From: Mastigias papua
Lineage: Eukaryota > Cnidaria > Scyphozoa > Rhizostomeae > Mastigiidae
Assembly (NCBI GenBank): GCA_964019165.1
Contig: OZ025284.1
Location: 2,077,521-2,141,520 of the forward strand
Length of the DNA: 64,000 nucleotides
Direction: 5' to 3'
Shown here piece after piece: positions 1 to 9,598 of the stretch; positions within the stretch are counted from its first letter, which is position 1, and each line of letters opens with the position of its first letter. The notes beneath the pieces are model-generated. The model saw only the letters and a program-made list of their open reading frames with translations, searched no databases and was not told the origin of the DNA. The position numbers and the translations under genes were made by a program.

Positions 1-1360
1 CAGTGCTTTCTACTAGGAATTCTTTCGTACAGTATGTGTAGCACAAAATGACAAGAGATACCAGATTCGTGAATGACATTAACAGAACGCTAAAGCCACT
101 GTATATCTTAGCTGTTGCGGTAAATATTCCATTTGCACCTACTGCCATGATAAGTTGACTTAAAGTGTCTAATAACCCAAGGAGAGACAGGCTAACACCG
201 TGCGATTCTGGGTCGACTAGTGTAGTTAGTTTTGATCTCACAGCTGATGCCATGAATGAACCTGAAGTAGCGAATATAGTTGAACAATAAACCATTGTTG
301 TTGTTGTAGAAAAGCTTGTGAACACGTAATGTATGATCATTCCCGATGCCCCTATAAACATGAGAAAGTAATCAGACGATAAGCAGTGTCGATTAACGAC
401 AAACGAGAGGATCATGAGCCCAAATCCACGGAAGCAATGAAACATTGTAATATAAATTCCAATTTGATTTGCTTTGAGATTGAGGGGGCTGTGTTTGAGG
501 AAGAGGGCTATTATTGCGCGCTCCCCTCCATATGATGCCAAATTGAGAAAGGCAGCAATGAGGAGAAGAAGAATCTGGTTGTCCATTGATTGGAAAAGGT
601 GCTTCTTTGTAAATGATACCAAATGGTGACAAGTATCTTTAGTATGTTCCTTTACGCCACTCCATAAACCATACTGCTCACCCTCCGAAGACTTGACATC
701 AACACCATTAGCGGGCGGTATTAGTATTACTGTATACAGTAGATTAACGATCGAAAGAACAGTTGCGAACAGAAATACTGATGGGAATCCAAGTGAATTT
801 GCTATGTAATTTCCTACCAAACCGCCTATGGCAAGACCCATCTCAACGGACGCAGCAACCAAACAAATCACTACTGTTCTTTCGTCTTCTGAGCTATTAT
901 TGGCCGCGTAAGTGCATGCAAGAGTAACGCAACCAGCAATTTCACCGTAAGCACACGTCAAGAAACTGGCAAGCACAAGAAATCCAACATGAAGCGTAAT
1001 GAAAACTGACGAACATAGATTAATGAGACTTGATACAATAGTCACAACCACTGGTATTAGAAACATCTTGTGTTTTGAGACCAAATCTGTCATAGCTCCA
1101 AGTGGAAGAGTTATTATCAATGCAGGAAAGTATCCTGCAAAGTTGATCAGACCGTTCCACGCTGCTGTCCTCTCGTAAACATAATCTTCTTGTGTCTTAA
1201 ATTTCGGTTGTCCAAGCTGATCACATACACTTTGGTTGAATGTAGTAAGGCATATCTTGAATACTACAAATTGTGGCACAATGTACACATTGGTGCTTAA
1301 TGCAACTAACAGAAAGAATGTAAAAGGTATAGCAGCCCATTTCTTCGGTATGACATACAT
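1..1360 (-). CDS. SLC46-like MFS transporter, copy 1 (3' end outside window)
   Basis: Reading from the ATG at 1360 down to base 1 I find no stop, giving about 453 codons; by comparison with the 466-residue paralogue at 26481-27881 only about 13 C-terminal residues lie outside the window. The two align base for base with a constant offset and no net indel. The protein begins MYVIPKKWAAIPF. It has a first hydrophobic segment, an extracellular-type loop with Cys-x8-Cys around an NQS sequon, the MFS motif-A loop GAMTDLVSKHK, and the twelve hydrophobic segments of an SLC46-type major facilitator. Family knowledge suggests proton-coupled import of folate-like, muropeptide or cyclic-dinucleotide substrates across the plasma membrane or lysosome; the actual substrate cannot be read here. 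It is single-exon. The ATG matches the start in all paralogues. Confidence 0.9.
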   Translation of the reverse strand, partial: MYVIPKKWAAIPFTFFLLVALSTNVYIVPQFVVFKICLTTFNQSVCDQLGQPKFKTQEDYVYERTAAWNGLINFAGYFPALIITLPLGAMTDLVSKHKMFLIPVVVTIVSSLINLCSSVFITLHVGFLVLASFLTCAYGEIAGCVTLACTYAANNSSEDERTVVICLVAASVEMGLAIGGLVGNYIANSLGFPSVFLFATVLSIVNLLYTVILIPPANGVDVKSSEGEQYGLWSGVKEHTKDTCHHLVSFTKKHLFQSMDNQILLLLIAAFLNLASYGGERAIIALFLKHSPLNLKANQIGIYITMFHCFRGFGLMILSFVVNRHCLSSDYFLMFIGASGMIIHYVFTSFSTTTTMVYCSTIFATSGSFMASAVRSKLTTLVDPESHGVSLSLLGLLDTLSQLIMAVGANGIFTATAKIYSGFSVLLMSFTNLVSLVILCYTYCTKEFLVEST

Positions 1361-1850
1361 TTTGCTCCCTGAGTAACACTGTGAGTTGTTTAACGCACAG
1401 TGCCTGTACGATACTTGATGAAGTTGAATCCGATCGTGTTCCAGTTGCTTACACGCTCAGCCATGCAAACGTACGTGACCAAAGCACAGCTTGTTATTCG
1501 ATTGCATTGTTATTAACGGGCACTATGGCCACATCAGATTTTATGAAGTCTAATAGGATATACTTCTATGGCAGCGGCCTTTTGTTTTCTTGGAGATGCT
1601 GGCGTTCATAGTTTGATTTGAATACGCTTATGAATGTCTCCTGGGAACAATGCAGATGTAGTTGTGATGGGGATGAGAAACAAATAATGTATATTGGCTT
1701 TGTTTATCCTTTGGCACAAAGGAATTTGATAAAGAAATATTTCCTCTCGTACAGAAATCCGAATAATACTTCTTTTTGTTGCTTTATTTTCTTGGCATTA
1801 AATAGCTTGTTGGCTATATTTGTATTTGTACGCCAACATTAAAGAAATTG

Positions 1851-1881
<31 letters not shown>

Positions 1882-2959
1882 ATGATACTGATTAAGAGAT
1901 TGCAGATATGGAGTTGCAAGTTTTAATCTACTTACTTTTCCTGCTATAATGAGATGTCAACCAGAGGAAGAAGCAGACTTTCAAACTCCGAAAAGTGGGC
2001 CGCCAGACACGTGATTTCAGGTTCCAACTCAAAGTCTCCGAGTTTAGACCAAAATCTTACGAGTTTCCTCAATGAATATAACTTTAATGAAATACAGCTC
2101 AATATCAATATTTTCTTCAATTGGCGTTTCTACCTCAATTTAAGTTAAATCCCAAGCACCAAAGAGTACAATAAATAGAGTAGAAGCTACCATGGCCAAT
2201 TTGTTGTTTCAGCATGACTTACTCCTTGCAAATGGATGGCAGCTCACTCCACCATTGAGATTTGCATTCTCAGATAGTAATATGATATTGCGATGCAGTA
2301 TTCTTGTAACAGAAGTACGCTATAACCTAAGATCCCTGTTTTTAGGCTCATATCGTCACAAGGTGGCAATTTCATTTATGTAGGAGATTTATTTAAAATT
2401 CTCTGTTTTTCTCAACTTAAAGGAACTCTCAAGGTTTATGGCCTAAATTTCAAGGTTTTTCAACTTTAAGTTGTGAAACTTCATGGTTCTGGGATTCCAG
2501 AGGTTGGAGGGCCTGAAAAAGGTGACCTGCTTGATTACATGATCTAAATTGGGGAATTCATCGCTTTAGTTTCATTACGATGCTTCCTAACATAACTGTT
2601 TTCGATGAAGAAAATGACGTGTTTACCACTGATCTATGAAAATGATCAGTGTTTTGGACGTGCAAAGTATAAATACAGAAGGATTGCACTGAATTGGCTT
2701 TTGAAAAAGTGGCTAAGCTAGAAAAGATGTGTGCAACATGACAAATGTTTGTCAAACTGACAAATGATTGATGTTTCAGCAAGTTCAAACATAAATGCAG
2801 CAAGTTGTAAGAAAGATTCCCAATGTGATCTATTTTCGTGGAACAATGTTACTTAGTTTAGCCAAGCCTTTATACATGCTTGGATCAACATGAAATCGTC
2901 ATGGATTGGAGATGAGGCTGACAGAGATGCTCTCATCAATAAAGCCCCGTTCAAACGAA
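1361..2959. other. 5' flank of copy 1, shared with block B; no gene seen
   Basis: This stretch aligns with 27882-29490 upstream of the paralogous gene, so it belongs to segmental duplication block A. Block B has about 96 extra bases just upstream of the start codon (about 27916-28012). Otherwise the copies differ by scattered substitutions and small indels, and short ORFs in one copy are broken in the other, which argues against coding. Promoter elements for the minus-strand gene should lie in the first few hundred bases, but none can be named from sequence. Confidence 0.6.
1851..1883. repeat. (TAAA)n microsatellite
   Basis: About eight tandem TAAA units. The orthologous position in block B (about 28459-28477) has a shorter, interrupted tract, so the repeat changed length after the duplication. 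Confidence 0.95.
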
Positions 2960-3110
2960 TGCAATATTCCACCATGCAGCCCACAGCATTTTGTACACTG
3001 GACCAACAAATGCAACATTTCATCATGCAGCGCACAGCATTTGTACACTGGACCAACAAATGCAACATTTCACCGTGCAGTGCACAGCATTTGTATACTG
3101 GGCCACAATA
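2960..3110. repeat. 50-bp minisatellite, 3 units
   Basis: Three head-to-tail units at 2960-3010, 3011-3060 and 3061-3110, each starting TGCAAYATT and carrying the shared core CACAGCATTT. The paralogous block B has only two units (32726-32825). ORFs running through it on both strands are by-products of the repeat, because the unit lacks stops in several frames. Confidence 0.95.
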
Positions 3111-3840
3111 GTGAAAATTATGCAAACTGTATGTTCACGGGCGATTCCAATATGACTGAAAATGAGAAAGAATTAAGAAATTTTCTTGACTTGTATAGTC
3201 TCAGAAATCTAATACACGAACCAACATGTTACACATCTCAAACACCATGATGCATAGATCTTGCATTGACAAACCAAAGAAGTGTGCAACAAATTATTGC
3301 AGTTGAAACTGGTCTTTCTGATTTTCATAAAATGGTCATTACCATCCTAAAACCACATTCCCTAAGTAAGGACCATCCAGAATTAATTATAGAGATTACA
3401 AGAACTTCAAGAATTTTTATTTTTAGGAGTGACTTGCAAGAAGAACTAAGACAAGTGGAGCCTTCAGACTTGAATTACAGTTGATTCGTGACTGCCTTTA
3501 GTAACCCTCTGGACTTACATGCTCCGATTAAAAAGAAGTATGTGCGAGCAAATGATAAGCTTTCATGAATTGTACCTTTCATAAAGTGGTATTGATGAGT
3601 TCCAGATTGCGCAATAGATATAACAAAGAAAAAACTGCTAAAAATTAGAGGAAATTTTGCAAGTACAGAAACTTTTATGTCAAACTATTTCAAAACGGAA
3701 AATGAAATCACTACAGCAACCTAGAAATATTACATATAGCATATAACATATTAAATATTACATATAACTGACAAAAGAATATTCTGGGGAGCTGCTAAAC
3801 CCCTTTTCTCCCACAAGTCAATCTAAGAGTTGTTCATGAT
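3111..3840 (+). pseudogene. CR1-like LINE endonuclease/linker remnant (block A)
   Basis: Conceptual translation recovers the C-terminal half of an APE-type LINE endonuclease: a degraded GDxN segment (FTGDSN), then RNFLDLYSLRNLI, PTCYTS, CIDLALTN and ETGLSDFHKM (the S-D-H catalytic block). It continues into the linker before the reverse transcriptase (HAPIKKKYVRAN, SRLRNRYNKEKT). Frames change and stops occur, for example in TP*CIDL and at about 3481, so it is dead. The endonuclease part is also present in block B at 32826-33165, so this insertion predates the duplication. Clade assignment to CR1/Jockey-like is from general family resemblance. Confidence 0.75.
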
Positions 3841-3844
3841 CCTT

Positions 3845-4290
3845 AATTGTCTTCCAATATTATTAATTCCGATCTTTCTTTGATAAAAATGTGGGCACAC
3901 CAGTGGAAGATGTCTTTTAATCCTGAACCTTGGAAAAAAGCTGTGTGCAATTGATTTTTTCTGGTAAATAAGCTCAAATGGACCATACAGAAGTTTTCTT
4001 CAATGATATACAAGTTCCTTTGACACAAACATCTTGGGCATATTCTGGATAAAAAGCTAACCTTTTCCTCCCACATAAAGGAGCTCATATGTAAAGTCAG
4101 CAACTGTGCTCTTTGGCAAAGTTACTTCAATTTGAGCACCTTATGGAGTTGACTGTAGTTTGTTGAACGATCAAGAACTGTTCGCTCTTTTACTTTATGG
4201 CAATGATGCCTTCAATGAAACTTCCAATAAGAGCATTCTCTTGGCGACAATCTTCTACATCAACTCTACAAACAGAGTTATTTAGTTTCA
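3845..4290 (+). pseudogene. CR1-like LINE reverse transcriptase 3' remnant
   Basis: Reading across frames gives WAHQWKMSFNPEPW, then HLGHILDKKLTFSSHIKELI, then YGNDAFNETSNK. These match the post-catalytic part of CR1-type reverse transcriptases (QWKMxFNPD, KHLGLxLDxKLxFxxHI). The catalytic core (FADD box) is missing between this and the endonuclease remnant upstream, so the element has an internal deletion. It is absent from block B. Confidence 0.65.
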
Positions 4291-4700
4291 GCCATATGTG
4301 CCAATTTATTTTATTTTATTTTAGTGTATCGGTTTATTTTTTCATTAATTTTCTGTGTGCCGGATTTACTCTATAAGGGTTCAAACACGTGTCCATCGTG
4401 GCATATATATTTATATTCAATTTAAAGTGCCTGGAGGTGTCTGGAGGTCAATTCAATTACATAATGAGTTTCTTGAGTGCAGGATCCCTTTTGGAATAGG
4501 AATGGCACTGTTGATAATAACATGTTAGTTTTTGTATTGTTCATTGTCTATGTTGGCTGCAGGAGAGATGTGCTAGATCGCACCTCCTGTGGTTTCCTCA
4601 TCTAAGTCGTATTGTAAAGTAGTGTGGTCGTGAACTGCTAATTTTCTAAAGAATTTTCACTCGTTCTACGCCACTGTAATTTAAGTTTGTATTTGTAAAT
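4291..4700. other. No gene seen; T/A-rich tract
   Basis: A TTTTA-type tract near 4310-4325 could be a LINE tail. Nothing else is recognisable. The whole interval of about 3435-5170 is missing from block B. Confidence 0.4.
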
Positions 4701-4709
4701 TAGTCTTTG

Positions 4710-4920
4710 ATTTAAAAACAAAATCTAAGAGTAAAATAATTTTTGCTGAAGACGAAACAATTATTTTTAACAATTTAGAGTAGTAGAAATTAATTTTTTT
4801 GTAAACGTGACGGACTCTCTTGGTATAAATGAAAAATCTTATTATGAGAATCCAACAGAGGGAGTAACTAATCCTATAGATAAATTTTTATATAAATTTT
4901 GACGTGTCTGCTACGAGTGC
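4710..4920 (+). pseudogene. CR1-like LINE linker fragment, inverted relative to 6200-6370
   Basis: The translated fragment contains VEDETII, FFVNVTDSLGI and PTEGVTNPIDKFL, the region between endonuclease and reverse transcriptase in CR1-like LINEs. The same sequence reads on the minus strand at 6200-6370 (VEDKTIIPNDIEVAETMDEF, FFVNVTDSLGISG), so the two form a 160-200 bp inverted repeat about 1.3 kb apart. Both are fragments. Confidence 0.65.
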
Positions 4921-5399
4921 CCCCTGATTAATTAAAAATAGTTGTGAGGGGAAGTTTGCTCTATGAGTCAAAAAGTAATGTAGATGTTCCAAGGCTTTTG
5001 GGAGTGATTGTACATGCATATGGTTTCTCTTGCAAAGCAAAAACACTAACTAACAGCTACCTCAATTGCAACAACTAGTACAGAGGACGAAGCAACAAAT
5101 AAGGTGGATGAAGAAGCTTCAAGTGACAAAATACCTTCTGTGGAAATTGTAACTGTTAAATGATTGTTATCTTATATCCAACTAGAAATGGCTGAATCAA
5201 AGAAAAGCATGTTAGATGTTATCTGCTTATAACTGCTACAACAGTTTTTTGCATGAATTACCTGGATTTCCTAGGAAGAAGAGGTGTTTCTGAATACAGA
5301 CAATATCAGACAAAGGGGGAAGGGACCTAAAAAGTCATCGTTTTCCTCGAAGTCCCTCTTGAATGGCTCCTTAAGTATTTTACACTACTTATACTTATT

Positions 5400-6170
5400 T
5401 CCAATATTTTTAACTTGGACTACAGATCAGATGGCTTCAGATATTTTCCCTCACTACTTTTTTATTGTGAATATACTTTTCAATTTCCTGATGAATTGAT
5501 AGCATACAACTATTGATCTTCTCTTCACAAAAGGAGTGGTACATTCTTGTGATGGGAAGAAAACTTGGAGTCCTCAAGTAGAGATGTATGTCAGAAAAAT
5601 GGTCCAGAAATATGGTAACCTGTGTCAAAAGATGACTTCAATACCTGTAAGATGCAGCTAGGTTTTCATGTTATCATATAACTTAAAAAGATCACTTCCA
5701 GGTTACTTTGTGTAGCAGGGGCTAGTATCACTCTCCTTGAGTATTAATAACACCTAGTGAACCATAATATATTGCTATACATAAGCTATGCTAGTAATGT
5801 GACCTGTGTTTGAAACAGGGGTGTAGAAAATTTATGTTGATGAAATCTGACAAGACCTGGATTTACTTGATTTTCAAATTAATATCCTGCTGACAAATCT
5901 GGTAATGATGTGTCCAGAAGCTCATTCCATAGTATAGGAATCTAACTGTATGAACCAACTAGATGTGTTTTTGAGCATGCATTTGTTTTGAAGGGACCAC
6001 TAAATCTACCTCTACAAAAACTCTGTCACTTCTCTGGATTTTTCATGAACAAACCAGAGGCCCAGTACCATATTACCTGCCATCCCAGAACTCCAGTATG
6101 CTCCTATTTCCAGCACAAAACCATCCATTTTAATCTCTGTGTAAACTCCTAAACAGGGTTTTTAAAATGC
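5400..6170 (+). repeat. Duplicated segment, partner of 40920-41770
   Basis: About 770 bp align in direct orientation with 40920-41770 at roughly 88-90% identity by eye, including the candidate exon and several hundred bases after it. It directly continues block A, whereas in block B the matching sequence lies about 7.5 kb further on. Confidence 0.85.
5503..5646 (+). CDS. Candidate 144-bp exon, block A copy
   Basis: An open 48-codon stretch lies between an AG (5501-5502) and a GTAAGA donor-like site at 5647. A near-identical 144-bp stretch with the same boundaries is at 41060-41203. The encoded segment contains TIDLLFTKGVV, CDGKKTWSPQVEMYVRK and LCQKMTSIP. By eye the 144 bp differ at about 5 positions (about 97% identity), while flanking DNA is nearer 88-90% with indels. 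That favours an exon, or recent descent under constraint, over random ORF. I do not recognise the family. It could be a stranded exon in a truncated gene copy, since the sequence matching upstream exons is missing from block A. Confidence 0.4.
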
Positions 6171-6199
6171 TAGAATGATTAGAAAATTTGTGTAAAACA

Positions 6200-6370
6200 T
6201 TACGAGCAGGATCAGTTACTCTCTCTGTTTCATTTCTCATAATCAGGTTTTCCACTTATACCAAGAGAGTCTGTAACGTTGACAAAAAATTCATCCATGG
6301 TCTCTGCTACTTCAATATCGTTGGGAATAATTGTTTTGTCTTCAACTAAAACTATTTTACTAATAGGGAA
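6200..6370 (-). pseudogene. CR1-like LINE linker fragment (minus strand)
   Basis: On the minus strand this reads VEDKTII, DIEVAETMDEFFVN and TDSLGISGKPDYE, the endonuclease-to-RT linker of a CR1-like LINE. It is the inverted partner of 4710-4920. Confidence 0.65.
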
Positions 6371-6409
6371 TGACTTGTCGGAGAACAAGGGTTTAACAGT
6401 TCTACAGAA

Positions 6410-7570
6410 TTTTTTATTGTCAGTTCTGGAGAGCTGTTAAAATCTACTTCTCCGACGAGTTAGAACCTAAGACTAACATAGTTTTAGTATCAATCTTTGT
6501 TCACAAGTGCTATATACTGATTTTTCAAGTTTTAGTCCACCTCGTTAAAAGACTAATCTGGGTAGTGTCTGCATTGATGGCAACCTTCATAAGGAAATAG
6601 TTAAATTCAAGCAAAATTTTTTTGAGCAAATTCGAGCAAAACGAATTTTTCCTTGTATATGTTCTCTCAAGGTGCCCTCAATAAATTTCAGTCGCTAGTT
6701 GACTTGTACAAGGAGACAATGGAATTATGTAGATAAATGAAAAAGTTTACTCTAATATGGCCTTAAACAACTCAATGCTAAACTTTGCATAAAAAACTAC
6801 GACCCTATACCTATAAAGCATCAAACTCAATGCAGTCAAAAGTCTTTTCATTGCCAGTTCTGAAGAGCTGTTAAAACTTCTTTCTCTGACAAATCAAAAC
6901 CTAAGAGTAAAATAGTTTTAGTATCAAACTTTGTTCAAAAGTGCTATATACTGATTTTGCAAGTTTTAGTCCATCTCGTTATAAGACTAATCTGGGTAAA
7001 GTCTTCATCGTTGGCAACTTCCATAAGAAGATAGTTAAAATCAAGCAAATTTTGTTGGAAAACAGATTTCCTCTTACACTCATTGATAAGTTCATAAGGA
7101 ACTTCCTAAACCAACAGTACTCTAGTAGCGCCATAAATTACCCAGCATTACTTTCTGCTTGCCCTATTTAGGCCATGGCACCTTTAGAATTCGTAATAAT
7201 ATTAATAGACTCTTTAAGAATTATTATCATAATATTATGGTACGAATGAAAGCATTTCATCGTTGTTCCAACATAAAGAGCGCTTTCCATCCTTAGTTTG
7301 CTCTAATGCTGTTTATACATTTTTGTGTAGTGCCTGTAATGCCACTTACTATGTTAAAACTACCAAAAATCTTTTGGTTTATTGTAATGAGTACATAGGG
7401 GCCAATAAAAGTGGTTATAGCTGGCCCATCTTCCATTAGGGATAATGCTAGATAAACAGGCCATACTGCTTCCATTCATGATTCTTGCATAATTAGTAAG
7501 ACAGATATTTCATACGATCTACTCATACATGAGCGCCTCTGTATACAAAGGGATTGTTGACTTCTGTAGT
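6410..7570 (+). pseudogene. Penelope-like element remnant (RT tail plus GIY-YIG), partly tandem-duplicated
   Basis: The region 6850-7171 encodes VLYTDFASFSPSRYKTNL, HKKIVKIKQILLENRFPL and LIDKFIRNFLN, typical of the C-terminal end of Penelope-type reverse transcriptase. From about 7295 another frame reads VYTFLCSACNATYYVKT, the Cys pair and YY of the element's GIY-YIG endonuclease, though the GKT is degraded to VKT. A later stretch resembles the post-endonuclease region (HERLCIQRD). About 220 bp (6410-6640) are a second, direct copy of 6843-7065, with a stop in the corresponding frame. Frames and stops vary, so it is inactive. Confidence 0.7.
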
Positions 7571-9598
7571 TACATTCCTGTGGTCAACTAAAGACAATTT
7601 CTTATCGCTGCTGAAAGAGAAAGATGCAATTTTGCCGTAAGAAGAGATAATCGACCGTCATTATTTCGAATTCTAAGAACCTAAATCGAATTTATTGCTT
7701 TTTGTTTGCTGTTTATAAATTCAATGTATTGAACGCAGCAATCTTTCCTTCACGCTTGAATACAAATTCTGGGCTATGGAACTGAACGCGCTATAGGCAG
7801 TACACGATAATGTACCATAGTCATGCAAAAACAAAAAAGGCATAAGTCCACTCTCACTTCCCAGCAGTCCTCCAGCTTCGTAATCTAAGTGAATGTCGAG
7901 CAAACAAACTTAAAGTGTCTACCACTCCCGTCAACATCACCACAGAGCCCAAGAAACTGTCTTCCCAATTTACTGAGTACAAGAGAATTTTATTAACCTC
8001 TCTATTTTGGATTCCATCCTTTCTTGAATTCTTATAGCCTTCTTCAAGTCATACATAAGACTTCTCATCAAATCAGATAGAGAAAGTGCTATATACAATC
8101 CAGCTTCATGTACGGTGTTCTAGCTCCAACAAGCGCCATAAGAATACAGTGACTTTCTAGCTGTAAACCGAATTTCCAGTCCTTGATGTGCTTCACCCCT
8201 ATGCCCTCTACTATTTACGTACCAGATTACACTGCCAGAGTAAAACTGAATGTTGGCAGTAAACATTGTTGTGCTTTCCAACGTTTGCACGTCCCTATAT
8301 GGAAATTCATTACTATCTCAAGAGGCCACAGTGTAGCTCTAATATACAAACTTACAAATTATAACATTGTGCTTGGATGCAGAGCTTTAATATCCTCACA
8401 AATAACATGTGTACAGCCTAGTTTCCCAATGGTTGCAAGGGGTCGCGATGAATCGCTGAAAAAGATGTCAGATTTTGTGCGACCCTTTCCGATCGTACAG
8501 TCAGTCCTGCTTTCATATGATTGCAAGGCGTTGCAAGGAGTACTCGCATGGTTTTCAGTTGCGATTCATCCTGATCATAATGGTATTGTCTTAAATTTTT
8601 AAGGGAACCTTCCAAATGTAATCTGAATATTTCTATATCTTCTCGGCTTTATCCAGTACCATCCGTGTCTTTTTACCAACTTTTTAAAATTCGTTACGAT
8701 AATCTTTGCTGAGCTTATTATTTATCCAACTGTTGTATTTCTGTACTCCTTCAAGGAAAGGAACTATCTTTATTGATAAGAGCCATTTTTTATTATTTCA
8801 TTTGAAACAAGATAGATTACAAAAACAAGGATGTATTTATTGTGCAGATTGCAAAGGATACATCAAGGGATGGCAACTTATTGCAATTTATTGCAGCGGA
8901 TTGCAACGAATAGCACTTGATCACAAGAAGTTGGAAAGCTTTATGGACAGTGGTTTCTACGTACTCGTACACAACACAGTAATTTACAATGAATTGGAGA
9001 GATAGAACCATTCCCACTCTGTGACTGGCTGCGATTCAACTCTACATGAATTGCAATGAATCGTGAAAAAAATCTTTACCTAGTTTTCACTTGATAGCAA
9101 GAGATCGCACAAAAGCTTATCCTTTTGCGATTCTCTGTGGCTCTCTACGCTCATATGGAAACTATGCATAACGGGAGCTAAGTAAAAAATATATTACGGC
9201 AAAAATTCCTAAAATAGCGTTTGGTGTATTCTTGGAAAATTATAGTTTAACCATGAAAGATTGCAGTTGAGCTTTAGAAGCTATATACAAAAGGTTTCCA
9301 TTTCATCGATAAACCCAATCATGCATCCTTCTTAATCTGATAAGGAGGCAAGACACTGGAAGGTGGGCTCCTGTGTTAAACTAGTTGCTCAACTCTGCTC
9401 GAATCAATTGCCATTTAGTCTACAACATACACCATACAAGTATCAAAACACATGTAAAAAATCACGATTGGACCGGAATGAATAGAATTCTTGTTAATTT
9501 TACTATCCATCAGATAAGAAAAATCGAAATGACATACCATTATATCAAAATGTAGTTACTACCAGATGACGCTTTTATCAATATGTATATGTTTATTT
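7571..9598. other. Intergenic; no gene identified
   Basis: No ORF here resembles a protein I know. The interval 8430-9130 is unusually rich in TTGCA/TGCAA and GCGATTCAT-like words in both orientations, suggesting a degraded repeat. The ORFs at 8183-8602 and 8706-9005 run through that repeat and are not convincing. Confidence 0.5.

Noticed and set aside
393..632. 79-codon minus-strand ORF
   Set aside because: It is another frame inside transporter copy 1, which is open across the whole interval.
2853..3250. Overlapping Cys-rich ORFs on both strands
   Set aside because: Produced by the 50-bp minisatellite unit, which lacks stops in several frames.
8183..8602. 139-codon ORF
   Set aside because: Runs through a repeat-like region rich in TTGCA words, with no recognisable domain.
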